NCBI GenBank assembly: GCA_958450365.1 | Contig: CAUEEP010000733.1 | Location: 2,886,001 to 2,950,000, forward strand | From: Mesorhabditis belari | Taxonomy: Eukaryota > Nematoda > Chromadorea > Rhabditida > Rhabditidae | Direction of reading: 5' to 3' | DNA length: 64,000 nt | Part shown: one piece after another, positions 13,101 to 25,430 of the stretch | Position numbering within the stretch: position 1 is the first letter of the stretch | Layout: every line of letters begins with the position of its first letter | Notes under the pieces: model-generated | Databases searched by the model: none | Seen by the model: only the letters and a program-made list of their open reading frames with translations | Told to the model about the DNA's origin: nothing | Position numbers and translations under genes: made by a program

Positions 13101-16100
13101 CACATCTGAAAGTCGAACTTAATAATGTTTCAAAAGTTTACTGTGAAATTTTAAAATTTTAACTTTACAAGCCTTTCATTCAAAATTTGATACTCAAATC
13201 TTTTAGGTAGCTCTTGTTTCATCTAAGAATGGTAGTACTGTAATAACAACTACGATAACGGTACTGTAACCAACAAATTGACCAGCTACAAACCTCTGCT
13301 TAATATGTGGAGCATGATGATTTCCACGGTTGATCAAATCCTCGCCCATCTTGTTCAAATCAGCGACACGTTGTTTGTGAAGTTGAAGATCGACCTCGAA
13401 AGTCTTGTGCTTCTTGAGAAGTCCTTGTACAGCTGAACTTCTTTTTTCATTTCATGCAATGCGCTTTTTATCAGATTCTTTAAGCTTAGGCATTTGATTT
13501 GAGATCAGATCAGGCACAATGCCTTTAAATAAATCGAGAAATTAAGAGATTAAGGGATCACGAATTTTGTGAGATCTCTTACCGGCCATGTTCTCTCCAA
13601 CGTTTGGTGAAGAGAGGATTTGTTGACGCTCGTTCATCCAAGCTTCTTCTTCCTCTATCTGGAATAGAAAAGTTTCATTTGCAAATTTGCAAATTGTTTC
13701 AGTCAACATCACAAGTTTTGAGACTTATTATCAATTCAAGAACTTTAATAACTATCCATTTAGAGATGTTCCAATTAGGCTGTGACCCAGACAAGGCCAG
13801 AAGCTAAAACAGGACAGTCTGACCTTGTTTGGCCCAGAAAATCAGTTTTGGAAAAGCCTTAACCTGTAGCTCAATACTTTTTACATCTTTTTTTCTGTTT
13901 GTACGTAATTCTTAACACTTTTCTCTTTCAACCCACCTTTCCAAGGAAATCCTGGAACTCCTCACTCTCGTTCAATCGTTGTTGTCTCTTTGCTGTCATC
14001 TCTCTCATATTACTCCATTGTGCTTCCATGTCAGCCATTCTCTTTCGAATCTCATCTCCACCCAAATCTCCGGCAGATCTCAGCAATTCGATTCCTCGTG
14101 TTCTCACTTGTTCCACCAATGGCTCATGGCTCGTCAACTCGGTGTCAATTCTGCGATGTTTACGACGCAAGTTTTGCACTCCTTGCAAATCTCTTCCATA
14201 ATCATCCGAGCTGACCAAGAGCTTCTTCTCCTTGATCCACGATTCTTCATCATCGACTTCACGGAAGAATTGGTGAAGATTGAGTGCTTTATTCAATTTG
14301 TCTCTTCTTTCTTTAGCTTGTTGTTTCACACGATCATAACGATCATTGATGGCACGACGGCGCTCATCAATTTGTTGATTGGCGAATTGGTCGGATTGAA
14401 GAAGGGAGTCAGCCTAGAAATGATCGTTTAGCTAGTTATTAACCTTATGATTAACGCCTAGCTATAGATTCAATATCACGTACTAGACTTGTAACGAAAA
14501 CTGTCGGTCTTTCGGTTCTTTTTACCGGTGGCAATTTAGGGTTTTTTTGTGTTTCTCTCAGCACCACCCCTCGTTTTTGACTATCATTCGATGCAGAATA
14601 AAATTGGGCGTCGTATGATACCAAAATTAACTCAAAATGTAATATCCACGTAACGTTATGAGGCAAAAGGTTAAGTCTCGCCCATAATGGGCGGGGTTTA
14701 GGTTTTTAGCCAACATTTTTAGATTTTTTTGGTCAACATTCTCTTCCACTTACCTGTTGATTCATCTCATTTACTCGATCTTGATGTGCATTCACATCAG
14801 CCTCCAACAATTGGTGTTTCTTCAGCAAATTCTCCACTGATGGCAAATCCTTTCCATAATCTGGACTGGCGAGCAAGATCTCCACTTCGCCCAACCAGAA
14901 CTCCAAGTCTTTGACAGCGGCCATGAATGATTTCTGTTTGTTAGCTTCTTTGAGTCGATAGCTCTTGTCATGAGTTGTTCGAACGAGAAGCTCCCATTGA
15001 TCGTTGATTGCTTTAAGGCGATCACCGACCGCGTCTTCTCCACCCGCGCATTTCGCACCATCAATAAGGTTTTGACCAGCGTGGATTAGAGTGGCTGAAA
15101 AGTTGTAAAGAATATATAAGTTTAATCTTCTAATCACTTACAAATTCGGTCAGCATTCGCAGCCAACTCAGCCTCGAAAGCCTGTTGCTTTTGGTGCTTT
15201 TGTTGGATGTTCGTTGGATCACAGTAGTCAGCCTCTTGCGCAACCTAGAACAATTTTTTGCAAAAACTAGAGCTAGATTCAGGACTTGTTTTAAGAATTC
15301 TTTTCACTTACCTGGAATTTCTCAGCGATCCAGTTCTCAATCTCGTCGGCATCTCGGGAGAATTGTTGCAATGTTTGACTTTCTCCTAATTTGCTTCTCT
15401 TCTCAATCAGCTGCGTCTTCAGGCGATCCCAACGGTCCAGAATTGAGTCTCGTTTTCGAGCGATACCACCCTAGAATTACTGTTTTCGAAAAAAATCGAT
15501 TTCTTTACTTGATCATAGTGTCCATCGTTGATCAAACGATCGGCAAAAGTCTTGAGTTGATGGATTTTCTCTTGTTGTGAGTTGATCGCCTTGTCAAAGT
15601 CCTCGTGTTTCTTGATAAGTGACTCGACATTGTCTCCTGAAATTTGAATGTTGTCAAAAGACTAATCCAAATACTGTAAATACATAAATCTAATATATTA
15701 TCTAGTTATTAAGCTACAGTACTTAGTACATTATAGCTAAAGTTTGATCTACCTGACGGATCCTCAGCATTAAGGAATGCTTCACGAGCACTCATCCACG
15801 AGTCAGCCTGCTCACAGTCACGGAGGAACAATTGCAAGTTCAGACATTGATCAAGAATCTCTCTACGGTGCACCCAAGCCTCTTCCATTCGAATTCTCCC
15901 ATCATTCACTTCTTGTTGTCTCTTGGCGATATCTTCCGAAGCGTAGTGATGATTGTTCAACAATTGACGAGCGAATTGATCAAATGAGTGGAAAGTCGCT
16001 CCACGAGCATCAATCTCCGTTCGATACTCTTGATGTCTTTCCAATAAAGCTTCAGCTCCAGTCACATCATTGGCGAGTTCTTGGCTAGAGACGAGACCGG

Positions 16101-19100
16101 TTTGGGTTTGAATCCATTGCGTAAGATCACGATAATCGGTCAAAAAGCGTTGATAGTCGTATGAATCAAGAAGTTTTTCACGGCGATTGTTGGCCTGGAA
16201 ATGTTTTAATTATTTCAAAGTCTAAAGAATTGATCGAGAACTTTTTAAAGTTCTTTACCTTTGCGGTGAGTCTATTCCATTGCTCGGTGAGCTCGCGTTG
16301 CAAGTCGAAGATCTGTTCAGCGGCCTCGGGGTGGCTTTGTCTAAACAAAAGGTTTGAAAATTGTCAGTTTAAGATTTTCAGTACTGCCATTTTCTATAAT
16401 ATTTCAGTTTGAACAAACAAATTGAGCTATCCAAGTAATCCAAAGGATAGGGATGGAACTTCAACTCAAAATCAGCCTATAGACCAAGCCTATAGACCAA
16501 GACTATAGTACTTTGTGATCCATTTCTAAACAGTGTCACGCTTGGAAAGCTACCGTGAATTAGATAACAACTAAAGGCAAGGTTACCGTAGTTTGCAATG
16601 GTTTACATGTTTTAGAAAAGGCATTAGTCGATAGGAATCTAATTCTAATTCTAATACAATATAATCATAATATAGCCATTCCAATTCTAATTTACTGCCA
16701 ATCAGCTAATCTTTCAATCCTTTCATTCTAGGCTGTGTTTCACCAGCTCGTTGATATTGATATCATCTTCAAACCAACCTCAATCTATTCGCCTTCTCAT
16801 CAAGACTCTTGATCTTATCACCCAATGCAGCCAAATCTCTCTCAACTCCCTCATGTTTTCTTTGCAATGCTTGCACTGATCGAAGATCTCTTCCAAAGTC
16901 ATCCGAATCGAGGGCATCATCCTAAAGCAATGCTTGAACGCAAATTTCCAAATTGCTGTCTAGCTGTGCTGTGCAAATGCAAAACTAACTCCAAATCAAA
17001 AACCTTTTTCTCGTCAGTTAACACAATTTTTGAAGCAACTTTTCGCTGTTCACTTACAGCCAATCCATAAGTTGTCTGTTAAAAAAGAAAATGTCGAAGT
17101 TTCACTTGTTACCAGATTTTAAGAAATTTCTGATAGTCAAATGCAACTACTTTTCATTTAGCGTCGTTTGCTGAAAACCGAGAACTTAATGTGTTAAGTT
17201 CGATTTGGATGAGTGACGCAGGCGGGTCCGAACCCGGATTGTTTGAGTGAGAGGCTAGATCGCTAGCCACTCGACCATAGAAGCCATTTGGGGAAAGGGT
17301 TGAGCGAACCTTTTCTTGGATCCAATCTCGAGTCTCGTCGACGTCACGATGGAAGCGTTGCACCTCGTGAGCTGATCCGAGTTGTTGTTCACGTTGCTCG
17401 GCTTGCTCCTCAAGCGCGCGCCATCTACAATGTTCACGATAAAGATTTAAGTCTTATTTTTGCTAGAATACCTGGCATTCAAATCCTCGATTTGTTGACG
17501 AATGCGGACAGCGGTTTCTGTTTGTCCGACTGATGTCAAAGCAGTGGCGATTTGATTCATCTCAGCGAGACGGACCTGAAAAGGAAAATTTAATTAAAAT
17601 AACAGGAAACAAAGCTGAAATCAATAGAAAATCAATAGAAAATTATTTCACACTGTGGATTATATTTTATGCTTCAAATTAGAAACCTAAAAAGGGCAAT
17701 TTAGTCTTCAAATTCTAAAGTTAAAGTTAATTCTAGTTAAAGTTAAAGTTAATTCTAGTTAAAGTTAAAGTTAATTCTAAAGTACAGCCTTTCTAGTGTA
17801 CTTTACAATTCAAACCATGTCTAGAATAGTTTACAATGACTATTTAGCGTTAAAACAATTTAGATATCTATCCATTTTCTTTTTTTGAACTTTATATTCA
17901 AATCTTTTACCTCATGTGCCTTCATATCAGCCTTGAAATCATCAAATTTCTTTTGTTGCACTTCGACTTGTTCCAAATCCAATCCGATATCTTGTTGAGT
18001 TGCCATGTTCTCCTAAAAAATCTCTTTTATACCCAAAAAAAACTTCAATTTTCTTTCAAAAACAATCACTTTCTCGACACAACTCAAATAAAACGGGAAT
18101 AGAAAATAGAAAAGAGGTTTTTGGGGTTATTTTTTTTAAGACTTTCTGAAGTTTGGACAAATTGTAAAACACAAAAAGCTTCACGAAAAAGTCTACGAGA
18201 TGATTTTTGAGGTAAATCTTGGCCAAAGCCATTTTTTTTTTTAAGAAACTTACTTCGGGGAGACAAATCTGAAAAGTTTTATGATTTAAAAATCTTAAGA
18301 ATTTCAAGGTTCGCTAATTTTTAGAACACACAAACTAAGGAAACAGAAATTTTGGGTTTGTTACAGGTGTTGTCAACTTTTTTTTGATGATAAGCTTCCA
18401 AAAACTCTAAAGGCTATCAAAATTTGATGACTAATTTATTTTCAGCTTTAATTTTGATATTTAAAAGTTGCGAACACCTTTAACAAAACATTTTTTAAAA
18501 TAAAATCAGCCTACCCTGCTTCGAATCCATTCAGCCATGTCGTTAGCCTCACGGAGAAGTTGATAACCCTTGCAGGCTTCTTCAAGCTTCCTAAAAAAAG
18601 AATGAAATTGAAACTGAAGTTAATAATATAGTTCATCTTGTTTATCAATCACTATTTTAACAAACAATTTTAGTTTTTCTAAACGCTCACCTTTTGCGAG
18701 CCTCTCCAAGCATTTGAAGGCGATTATAGCGGTCCTCGATCTCATTCTGTTTCCCACCAATTGAGCTCACCTAAAGAAAGAATAATGAATTTCTTACTCA
18801 TATTTGTTACTTCAATTTAAATTTAATAGATTTTCTATGTAATTAACTCTTATGAACGTTATTAGAAAGCTAAACAACTTACATGTTGTTGCGAGTGAGC
18901 TTGAGCAGTAGCTGCATCCATTTTCTTCACATAGGCTGCTGGGACGAATCCTTGACGATCATTTACTTCAACTTTCCACCAATCCTTATTTGAAGCGTTG
19001 AGCAGAGTGAGTACATCGCCTTTCTTCATCGAGACTTCACGTGGGGATTTCTCTTGATAGTCGTAGAGAGCGATCACACAGTCACGGCCTGAACTTATAA

Positions 19101-22100
19101 TAGATTTATTTTTATCGTTATCACCCACCAAGTGCTCCAACTGGTTGCTCTTGATATTTGCATTGAGCGGCTTGCTTTCGGAGATCTTCGATAGTTCCCT
19201 TGAAAGCGTCCAAGTCCGAGAGGAGGGCACGGTGTTTCTAAAAGAAATTAAATCATCATAGCTGGATATAATCTTCTCTACTAACTATAAATGGTTATAA
19301 AGTCTTAAAATTATCTAGCTGAACTTGTTTTAGGGTAAAGACAAGCGATCGCTTGATTTAGTTATTGAGAATTCTTAAAAAGTGGCTGACTGGGCCACTT
19401 TTTAAGTGACTGGGTCAACCCAGTCACTTTAAAAAAACCTATAGCATAGCTGTAGTCGATCTCAAAGATCTCCAGCTAAAAATCAATCTCAAACAATCTT
19501 TACCTTCAACAATGCCTCAGCCGAGTCCTCATCTTTTCCATAATCTGTACTTCCGACAATCGGCTCCTTCTCGCCCATCCATGCCTCGGCCTCATTCGCA
19601 TCAGCCAAATATTGGTGAGCCTAAAAGTAATTATTTTAGCTTAAAATTTCACAGAATAAAAGTAGAGAAGTCTATTTTCATCGCCATTCTCATTCTAGGT
19701 CAAAGGAGGCATTCAAAAATGGTCGACCACCAATGGAAATTCATCTCATAAAGGAAAGCTTACATTGAAATCGGTTTCTTGTGACTGCATTGAGAATTGG
19801 GGATTTTTGTTTTGAGAAAAAACTTCTGTCTCATTCTTGATCTTTTTTCACATTCTATTTTGATACCTGAAGCGAATCGTTGAGCTCTCCTCGTCTCTTG
19901 TCAGCCTTGTTCTTCAGCGCTCTCCAATTGTCCTTCAGTTGAGCCAATTTGTCGCGAATCTCCGGCGCCAAGAAGTGACCCTGAGCAATCATCTCTTCGG
20001 CGGCACGGGCAACCGAGTCAATCTAAAATTTGGAAATAGATCAGTATAGAGATCTGAAGTCTGTTACTTACTTGAGGCTCATGATTGGTGACTTCAGCGA
20101 CGAGTGCTTGATGTTTCTTGATGAGATTTTGCACTCCGATCAGGTCTCGACCACGGTTTGTGGAAGCGGCAACCTAAAGGTAATCCGTTGATGTGAAGAT
20201 TGCATCACTAGACCTACTTACATGATCATTTGACTTGTAAACATCGTAATATTGATTACAAGTACACTAATATTCTAAGCATTAGACCTTTAACTCTAGA
20301 TCTGGCTTGCTAAGTTCTTGTATCCAAAACCTATTCTTTAATGTGCTGAGTTTGGCTATTTTTTTCTTACCTGCTCCTTCTCTCGGATCCAAGCCAATTC
20401 ATCCTCAATATCACGGAAGAGTTGATTTCCTTGAAGCGATTCTTGGAGCTTATTCTGTCGCTTGATCAATGGATCAGCCAATGTATCAAATCGTCCTTGG
20501 AGAGCCTCGTATTTTCTAGAATTTTATAATCAATCGAAGAATTTGTGTTTGATACCGGAGAATAACGGGCGCATTGAAATGATCGTTGTCTTGGAAGTTT
20601 GTCGCCTGATTCTTGATTCCATCCATGCGATCTTTGTGTGCTTGGTAATCAGAGTTCTGAAGAGCATTCTTCTTTTGCAAGTTCTGCACAGAGACCAAAT
20701 CTTTTCCATAGTCCTCGCTGGCAGCCTGGAAATTGTAAACATTTATGACAAAACTCTAGCCTGACTTAAAGCTACAGTAAAATAGTCTGTATCTCAAAGT
20801 ATGACCTGTCCTTCTTGCTCGCTCAACCACAACTCGAAATCCTCGAGATTCCGATTGAATTGTTGCTCTTCGCCAGCCTCTCTCAATTTCGCCGCTTTCC
20901 GATTCGACGCCTCGACCAATTCATTCCAAAGCGCGTCCACTTCTCTCAGCCGATCTCTCACATGATCAGCCGCATAATGTCCCGATCTTACAATCTGATC
21001 TCCAGTTGCATTAATCTCATCCAATCTGTTCCGATTCGCCTTCAGCTCTTGCTCAAAGTTCGTGTGTTTCTGGAGCTTTCCACGAATATTTGTTGGGTCT
21101 AAGTACGAGTCATCTTTTGCAGTCTTCAACTTTTCAGTGATCCAAGCCAACATCTCATCACAATCTCTATCGAATGTTTGTCTACGATAGCTTTCTTCTA
21201 ATTTTCTGCGTCTTTCAGCAGCACGATCCATCAAATGGCGGCGACGGCTGAGAAGAGCCTGACGACGACGAGCCACATCATCAGCTGCATAGTGCTGTCC
21301 CTAAATTTTATTCAATTTTATTCAATTCAATTTCCTCAGCTTTTTAAAACTCAAAGAATCTATAAGTTTAAGATAACAAAATCGACTATAAATCAAAGAA
21401 ATTGAAAACTATTCTTTACCCGTCTGCTTATTTTCGATAAGATCTAAACAGGTGTAGAAATTCTTAACTTGCTCAACAAACCTGGATCAATTTAGATGCA
21501 AACTCGTCAAGAGCATTGATTTTCTCCTCTTGAGCGGCTAGACTTTTCTCAAAGTCCTCGTGTTTTTTCAGAAGAGACTCCACAGCGTCCAAAGAGTCAC
21601 CCAAATCCTCGTTGGCCAAGAAAGCTTCCTGAATTTGCTAGCTGCTGAGTTTTTCTTTCAAAATACTATAACAAGATTACAAAACAATATACCTGTTTGT
21701 TCATCCAAGTCTCGGCTTGATCGGTGTCCCGATAGAAGAGTTGAAGATCCATACATTGCTCATAAAGAATTCGACGCTCTTGGCAAAGAGCAAGGAGTTC
21801 AGCCTAAAATCGAGTAATTAGATATCAATTGATGCTTAATTTAAGGCAATAAATGCTTTAGATTAGTCTATAATCAACATTGAGAGCTTAAATTTGACAA
21901 AACTCTCACCTTCTCCCTAGCAAGTGTCTCCAAATTGTGATGAATCTCCGATGATTCTGGCACTCCCTCATTGAGAAGTTTTTGTCCAGCTTCAGCGGTT
22001 TGTTTGAAAGAATCCTCTCGAGCATCAATCTCTCCTTCGTGTTCGTGATGAATTTCCAGAAGAGCCTCAGCTCCAGCAACATCTTTAGCCAATTCATCGG

Positions 22101-25100
22101 CTGAGATCACCGCCTTCATGTCATTGATCCAAGAGATTAGATCACTGAAATTTTAGGGTAACAAAATCGTGACATTACTCGTAACAAGGGTAATATTTAT
22201 TTGAAAACTTGAAAATTTACTCCAAAGCTTCCCACTCACCGATAATCGGCCAAGAAGCGATGAACCATATGTGATCTTTCCAAACCAGCTTTACGATTAG
22301 CAGCCTTTCTCCTCAACGCATCCCATTGTTTCTTTGCTTCATCCATTTTAGCCTGAAAGTTTTCATTAAAGTATAAAATCTTTTTCATTACTTGAATAGC
22401 ATCTTGATGATCGGGATGCGTTTCAATCAATCTTTGTTGATCTTTCTCCAAGTGTTGCATCTTTGCTTCTAATGCGGCCAGATCTCGCTCGGTTCCTTCG
22501 TGCTTTCGAAGCAGAGCTTGCACATTGTTCAAGTCACGACCTGGAATGGTTAAAAGTTTAAATCTGAACCAAATTAAAGCATAAAACGTCGCCTGGCGCC
22601 TATACGTGTCGGTGTAGCTCATTGGTAGAGCGTTCGGCCGGTAAGCGAATCCCCGTAAGCGTTGCGGGTTCGAATCCCAGCACCGATCATGTTTTGTATC
22701 CCCAGCCCATAAAAGGACCGTTCAACTCCAATAAAATTGACAATTTGTCAATCAATTACCGTAATCATTCGATGAAAGAGCCAAATCCTTCTCAGCAATC
22801 CAGGCTAAAGTCTCATCAGCGTCACGGTTGAAGCGTTGAACTTGTTGAGCGCCGAAAAGTCCTTCACGACGAGTGGCGGCCAAGGTGTTCAATTTGTGCC
22901 AAGCGTCATTCACCTAGAACAATATTTTGTTTAGTGTAACAATATTAGACTTACCTCATCTCTCTTCTTGTAAATCTGATCATGCTCAGTGTGTCCCTCT
23001 TCAACCAATTTCCTTGCCGCTTCATTGATCTCTGTGATTCTATAGTGATGATTTTGAAGATCCTTGAGAAAATCCTCGAATTTCCGCTGCAGAACCTCAA
23101 CATGTTCCAAATCCATTCCCAAATCTTCCGATGTGACAAATGTTTCTTTATCACGAATCCAACGAAGAACCTGCATATGGTTTGGTTTAATTTTTTAAAA
23201 TTATAAGCTCACCTCATCGCATTGACGCACGAATTGCAAGAGTTTCAATGCTTGATCGAGTTTGAGTCCCTTCTGCTGGAGATGCCATTGCAATTTGTCC
23301 CAAAGGGCGTGTAATTCATCGAGTCGTTTCTAGAACATTAAGATTTTCGAAAATACATCGAAAAATCTCTTACTCGAATCTCGTTTGAGGCAAAATGCTC
23401 GTGCTTGATCATGTCAGTGCCAGTTTTGTCCAAAGTGATGATCGTCTTCGAATGGGCTTGCACCTCGGCTTTGAACGCTTCATGCTTTTGAATCTTTGCC
23501 TGAAATTTTGTTAAGATTTATTTTAACTTGCACTTTTCGAATTTCTAAGTAAAGATCATTTAGCTGTTTCTCCAGTCAAGCTAGGTGTGACATTCTTTCA
23601 TCTAGATTTTGTATTTGTTTGATGGATCAACTCTTGTAGCTTTTAAAACAATAGTTTTTAAGCTTAGTATAAGAAACACTATTTTACGCTTTTCTTCAGT
23701 TTAGCAAAAGAATTTGAGAGAAAAGGGAGCTTTCGAGTAATTATTTGGATTGGATCCATTCCTTCCTCCCAAATTGAGCTCCAGATGGGTCCCGGGAACA
23801 AAAACCTAATAAAATACCCCAGTTTTTCTTTGTTATATAATTTTAAAAGACTCATAGTTTCAAGGTTTTACAGATCTCAATTTTATTGTCGTTTTATTGT
23901 ATAACTTTTTGGAAATAAATGCTAAATACCTTTCTCCGAAATGTTGAAGTGAAAAGATTTAGACAAAAAGAACTTCGAGAGTGTTTAAGATGGGATCAAA
24001 TTACGCAAAGTGTTCAGGGGAAAGAGCTTTACGGCTGGTTGAAGGCTGGTTTAGAGTCTTGAATTGTCTCTCAACAACTAGATCTGTAGTTTTTAATTTA
24101 TCTGATCTGTTAGATCAAGTACAGCTAACCAAATACTGCCCTAGGTGTACTTTGAATTCAAAATTGGGAGCACTTCTTTTCTGGCGCACTTATGATTTTC
24201 TAGAGATAGTTGTTGTATAAAGAAACGCCAGAAAAGGTGTTTTTCTACTTTTAGAGCACAAAGAATTCTTCTTTTATCAATTTTAATCAAAATTTTCTAT
24301 CACTATTGTCCATATAATGAAGAAAGAATGTTCGGAACGAGATCGATGACCTTGTTCTCGAATTTCCCGATGAGGAAATGAATGGATCACCCGAAAAGAT
24401 GGATCAAGATATGGCTTTGATATGGAATAAAGAACGGAAAAGAATATGAAAGAAAGTATTTTTATGGAAAAATTATATAAAATTTCCTTTTACCTTATGT
24501 AAAATCTGTTCACAAATGAAGTTCCACTTACTTGAAGATTTGTCGGATCTCGGAAGCTCTCCTCTTGTGCTGTTTGCAATTTCTCGATAATCCACACCTC
24601 CAATTCGTCGGCATCTCTGAAATACAAGTTAAGTCTCGAGAATTCACTTAGTAATTTCAAAGTATAAGTATAAATCTTTTATTTTAAAGTATAAAATATA
24701 TATTACCTCTTGAAGTATTGATATTGTCGTGCTTCTTCGAGACGATCCCTTTTGCTTTTTGAGTAATCTTTGAATTGCGTGTAGTGAGAAAGCACTTCGG
24801 TACGACGGTGCTGGAAATGTACTTTTAAATTCAGTTAACTTATTAATTTACAATCAGAATCAGTTTCGGATATTTAGATACTTAGCTATTTTCGGATATT
24901 TAGATACTATTTATTGTTAGATTAAGTAAGGGCTTAGCTAAGCTTAGCTTTACAAGAACAATGACTACCTTAAGTTTATCAGAAGTGGCTGCATTGTTTA
25001 ACTACTAGTGTAATAATGGTTATTTTGTTACTTACCGTATTTCTTCGAATAGAAGACCGGGTAAAGAGTATGATCGCGTACTCCTGCGTAGCAGCCCTTT

Positions 25101-25430
25101 TTAAAATTTCTTTTCTGCATAAAAGCTTTCAATGAAGTGCTACAGGGCTGGAAAATGGCTCAATAATCTGTTGGCTCATGTGGTATTTTTGAGTCATTTT
25201 CCAGCCCTATAGCACTTCATTGAAAGCTTTTATGCAGAAAAGAAATTTTAAAAAGGGCTGCTACGCAGGAGTACGCGATCATACCTTTACCCGGTCTTCT
25301 ATTCGAAGAAATACGGTAACTATTGTTTCTATCCCTCAATTACCTGGATATCATCAGCCGTCTCGAGCACTTGGATCTCTGTGGGAAGTGGCACCTCCAA
25401 CACAGGCTCGGGTGGTCCTCCGTCGCTCAT
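10142..25430 (-). CDS. spc-1: Alpha-spectrin (SPC-1-like), multi-exon gene
   Basis: A non-erythroid alpha-spectrin, which pairs with beta-spectrins to form the submembrane actin-linked skeleton. The first exon (25344-25430) starts MSDGGPPEP and runs to ETADDIQ, as in alpha-spectrins. A long series of three-helix spectrin repeats follows in many short exons (for example 24707-24810 and 24532-24616; also around 20.8-21.3, 15.7-16.1 and 12.6-13.1 kb). An SH3 domain lies at about 18895-19090 ([20 protein letters not shown]), in the usual mid-protein position. The C-terminus is the calmodulin-like EF-hand region: about 10805-10940 ([18 protein letters not shown]), 10505-10650 ([14 protein letters not shown]) and the last exon, which ends [15 protein letters not shown] and TAA. 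The length looks complete (roughly 2,400 residues expected). An in-frame TTTCAG about 50 bp upstream of the ATG may be a spliced-leader or 5' UTR acceptor. I did not resolve every exon boundary. Confidence 0.95.
10731..10803 (-). pseudogene. tRNA-like relic in a spectrin intron
   Basis: Read on the - strand: A-box-like TAGCTCAATGGTAGA, anticodon arm TCTGC/GCAGA around CCCCGTAA (an 8-base loop, one too many), and B box GGTTCAATTCC with a good T stem. The acceptor ends do not pair. It lies in the intron between two EF-hand exons. Probably a decayed tRNA, perhaps once tRNA-Thr(CGU). Confidence 0.5.
12017..12086 (-). pseudogene. tRNA-like relic in a spectrin intron
   Basis: On the - strand it begins GTCGCCGTGGCGCAGTCGGG (A-box-like) and carries the B box GGTTCGACCC. 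Length and order are tRNA-like, but acceptor and anticodon stems are mispaired, so I cannot name an isotype. Confidence 0.45.
17213..17285 (-). pseudogene. tRNA-like relic, possibly tRNA-Glu-derived
   Basis: 73 nt on the - strand: A-box-like TGGTCGAGTGGCTAGCGAT, an anticodon region reading CCTCTCACT (CUC would be Glu) and a B box GGGTTCGGACCC. The acceptor ends (GGCTTCT and GCGTCAC) do not pair, so it is likely dead. It lies in a spectrin intron. Confidence 0.45.
19376..19437. repeat. Two adjacent perfect hairpins
   Basis: The first arm pair is ttaaaaagtggc and gccactttttaa. The second is aagtgactgggt and acccagtcactt with a 2-base spacer, and the A/T flanks extend the pairing. They share the central run of T residues. 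Located in a spectrin intron. Confidence 0.8.
22608..22688 (+). tRNA. tRNA-like gene with extended variable region, isotype uncertain
   Basis: 81 nt on the + strand inside a spectrin intron, antisense to spectrin. The acceptor arms GTCGGTG and CACCGAT pair over 7 bp, and the D arm GCTC/GAGC is perfect. The B box is GGTTCGAATCC. The anticodon loop reads CCGGTAA (GGU, Thr, if standard), but base 33 is C instead of U. The T stem has two mismatches and the variable region is about 14 nt. It may be a recent pseudogene or an unusual nematode tRNA. Confidence 0.5.
25033..25318. mobile_element. 286-bp near-perfect palindrome (TIR element) in spectrin intron 1
   Basis: Arms of about 128 bp run from taccgtatttcttcgaatag at the left to ctattcgaagaaatacggta at the right, around a short centre. 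The near identity of the arms implies a recent insertion or continuing correction. No ORF of transposase type. The TACCGTA ends resemble the other small TIR elements here. Confidence 0.85.
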
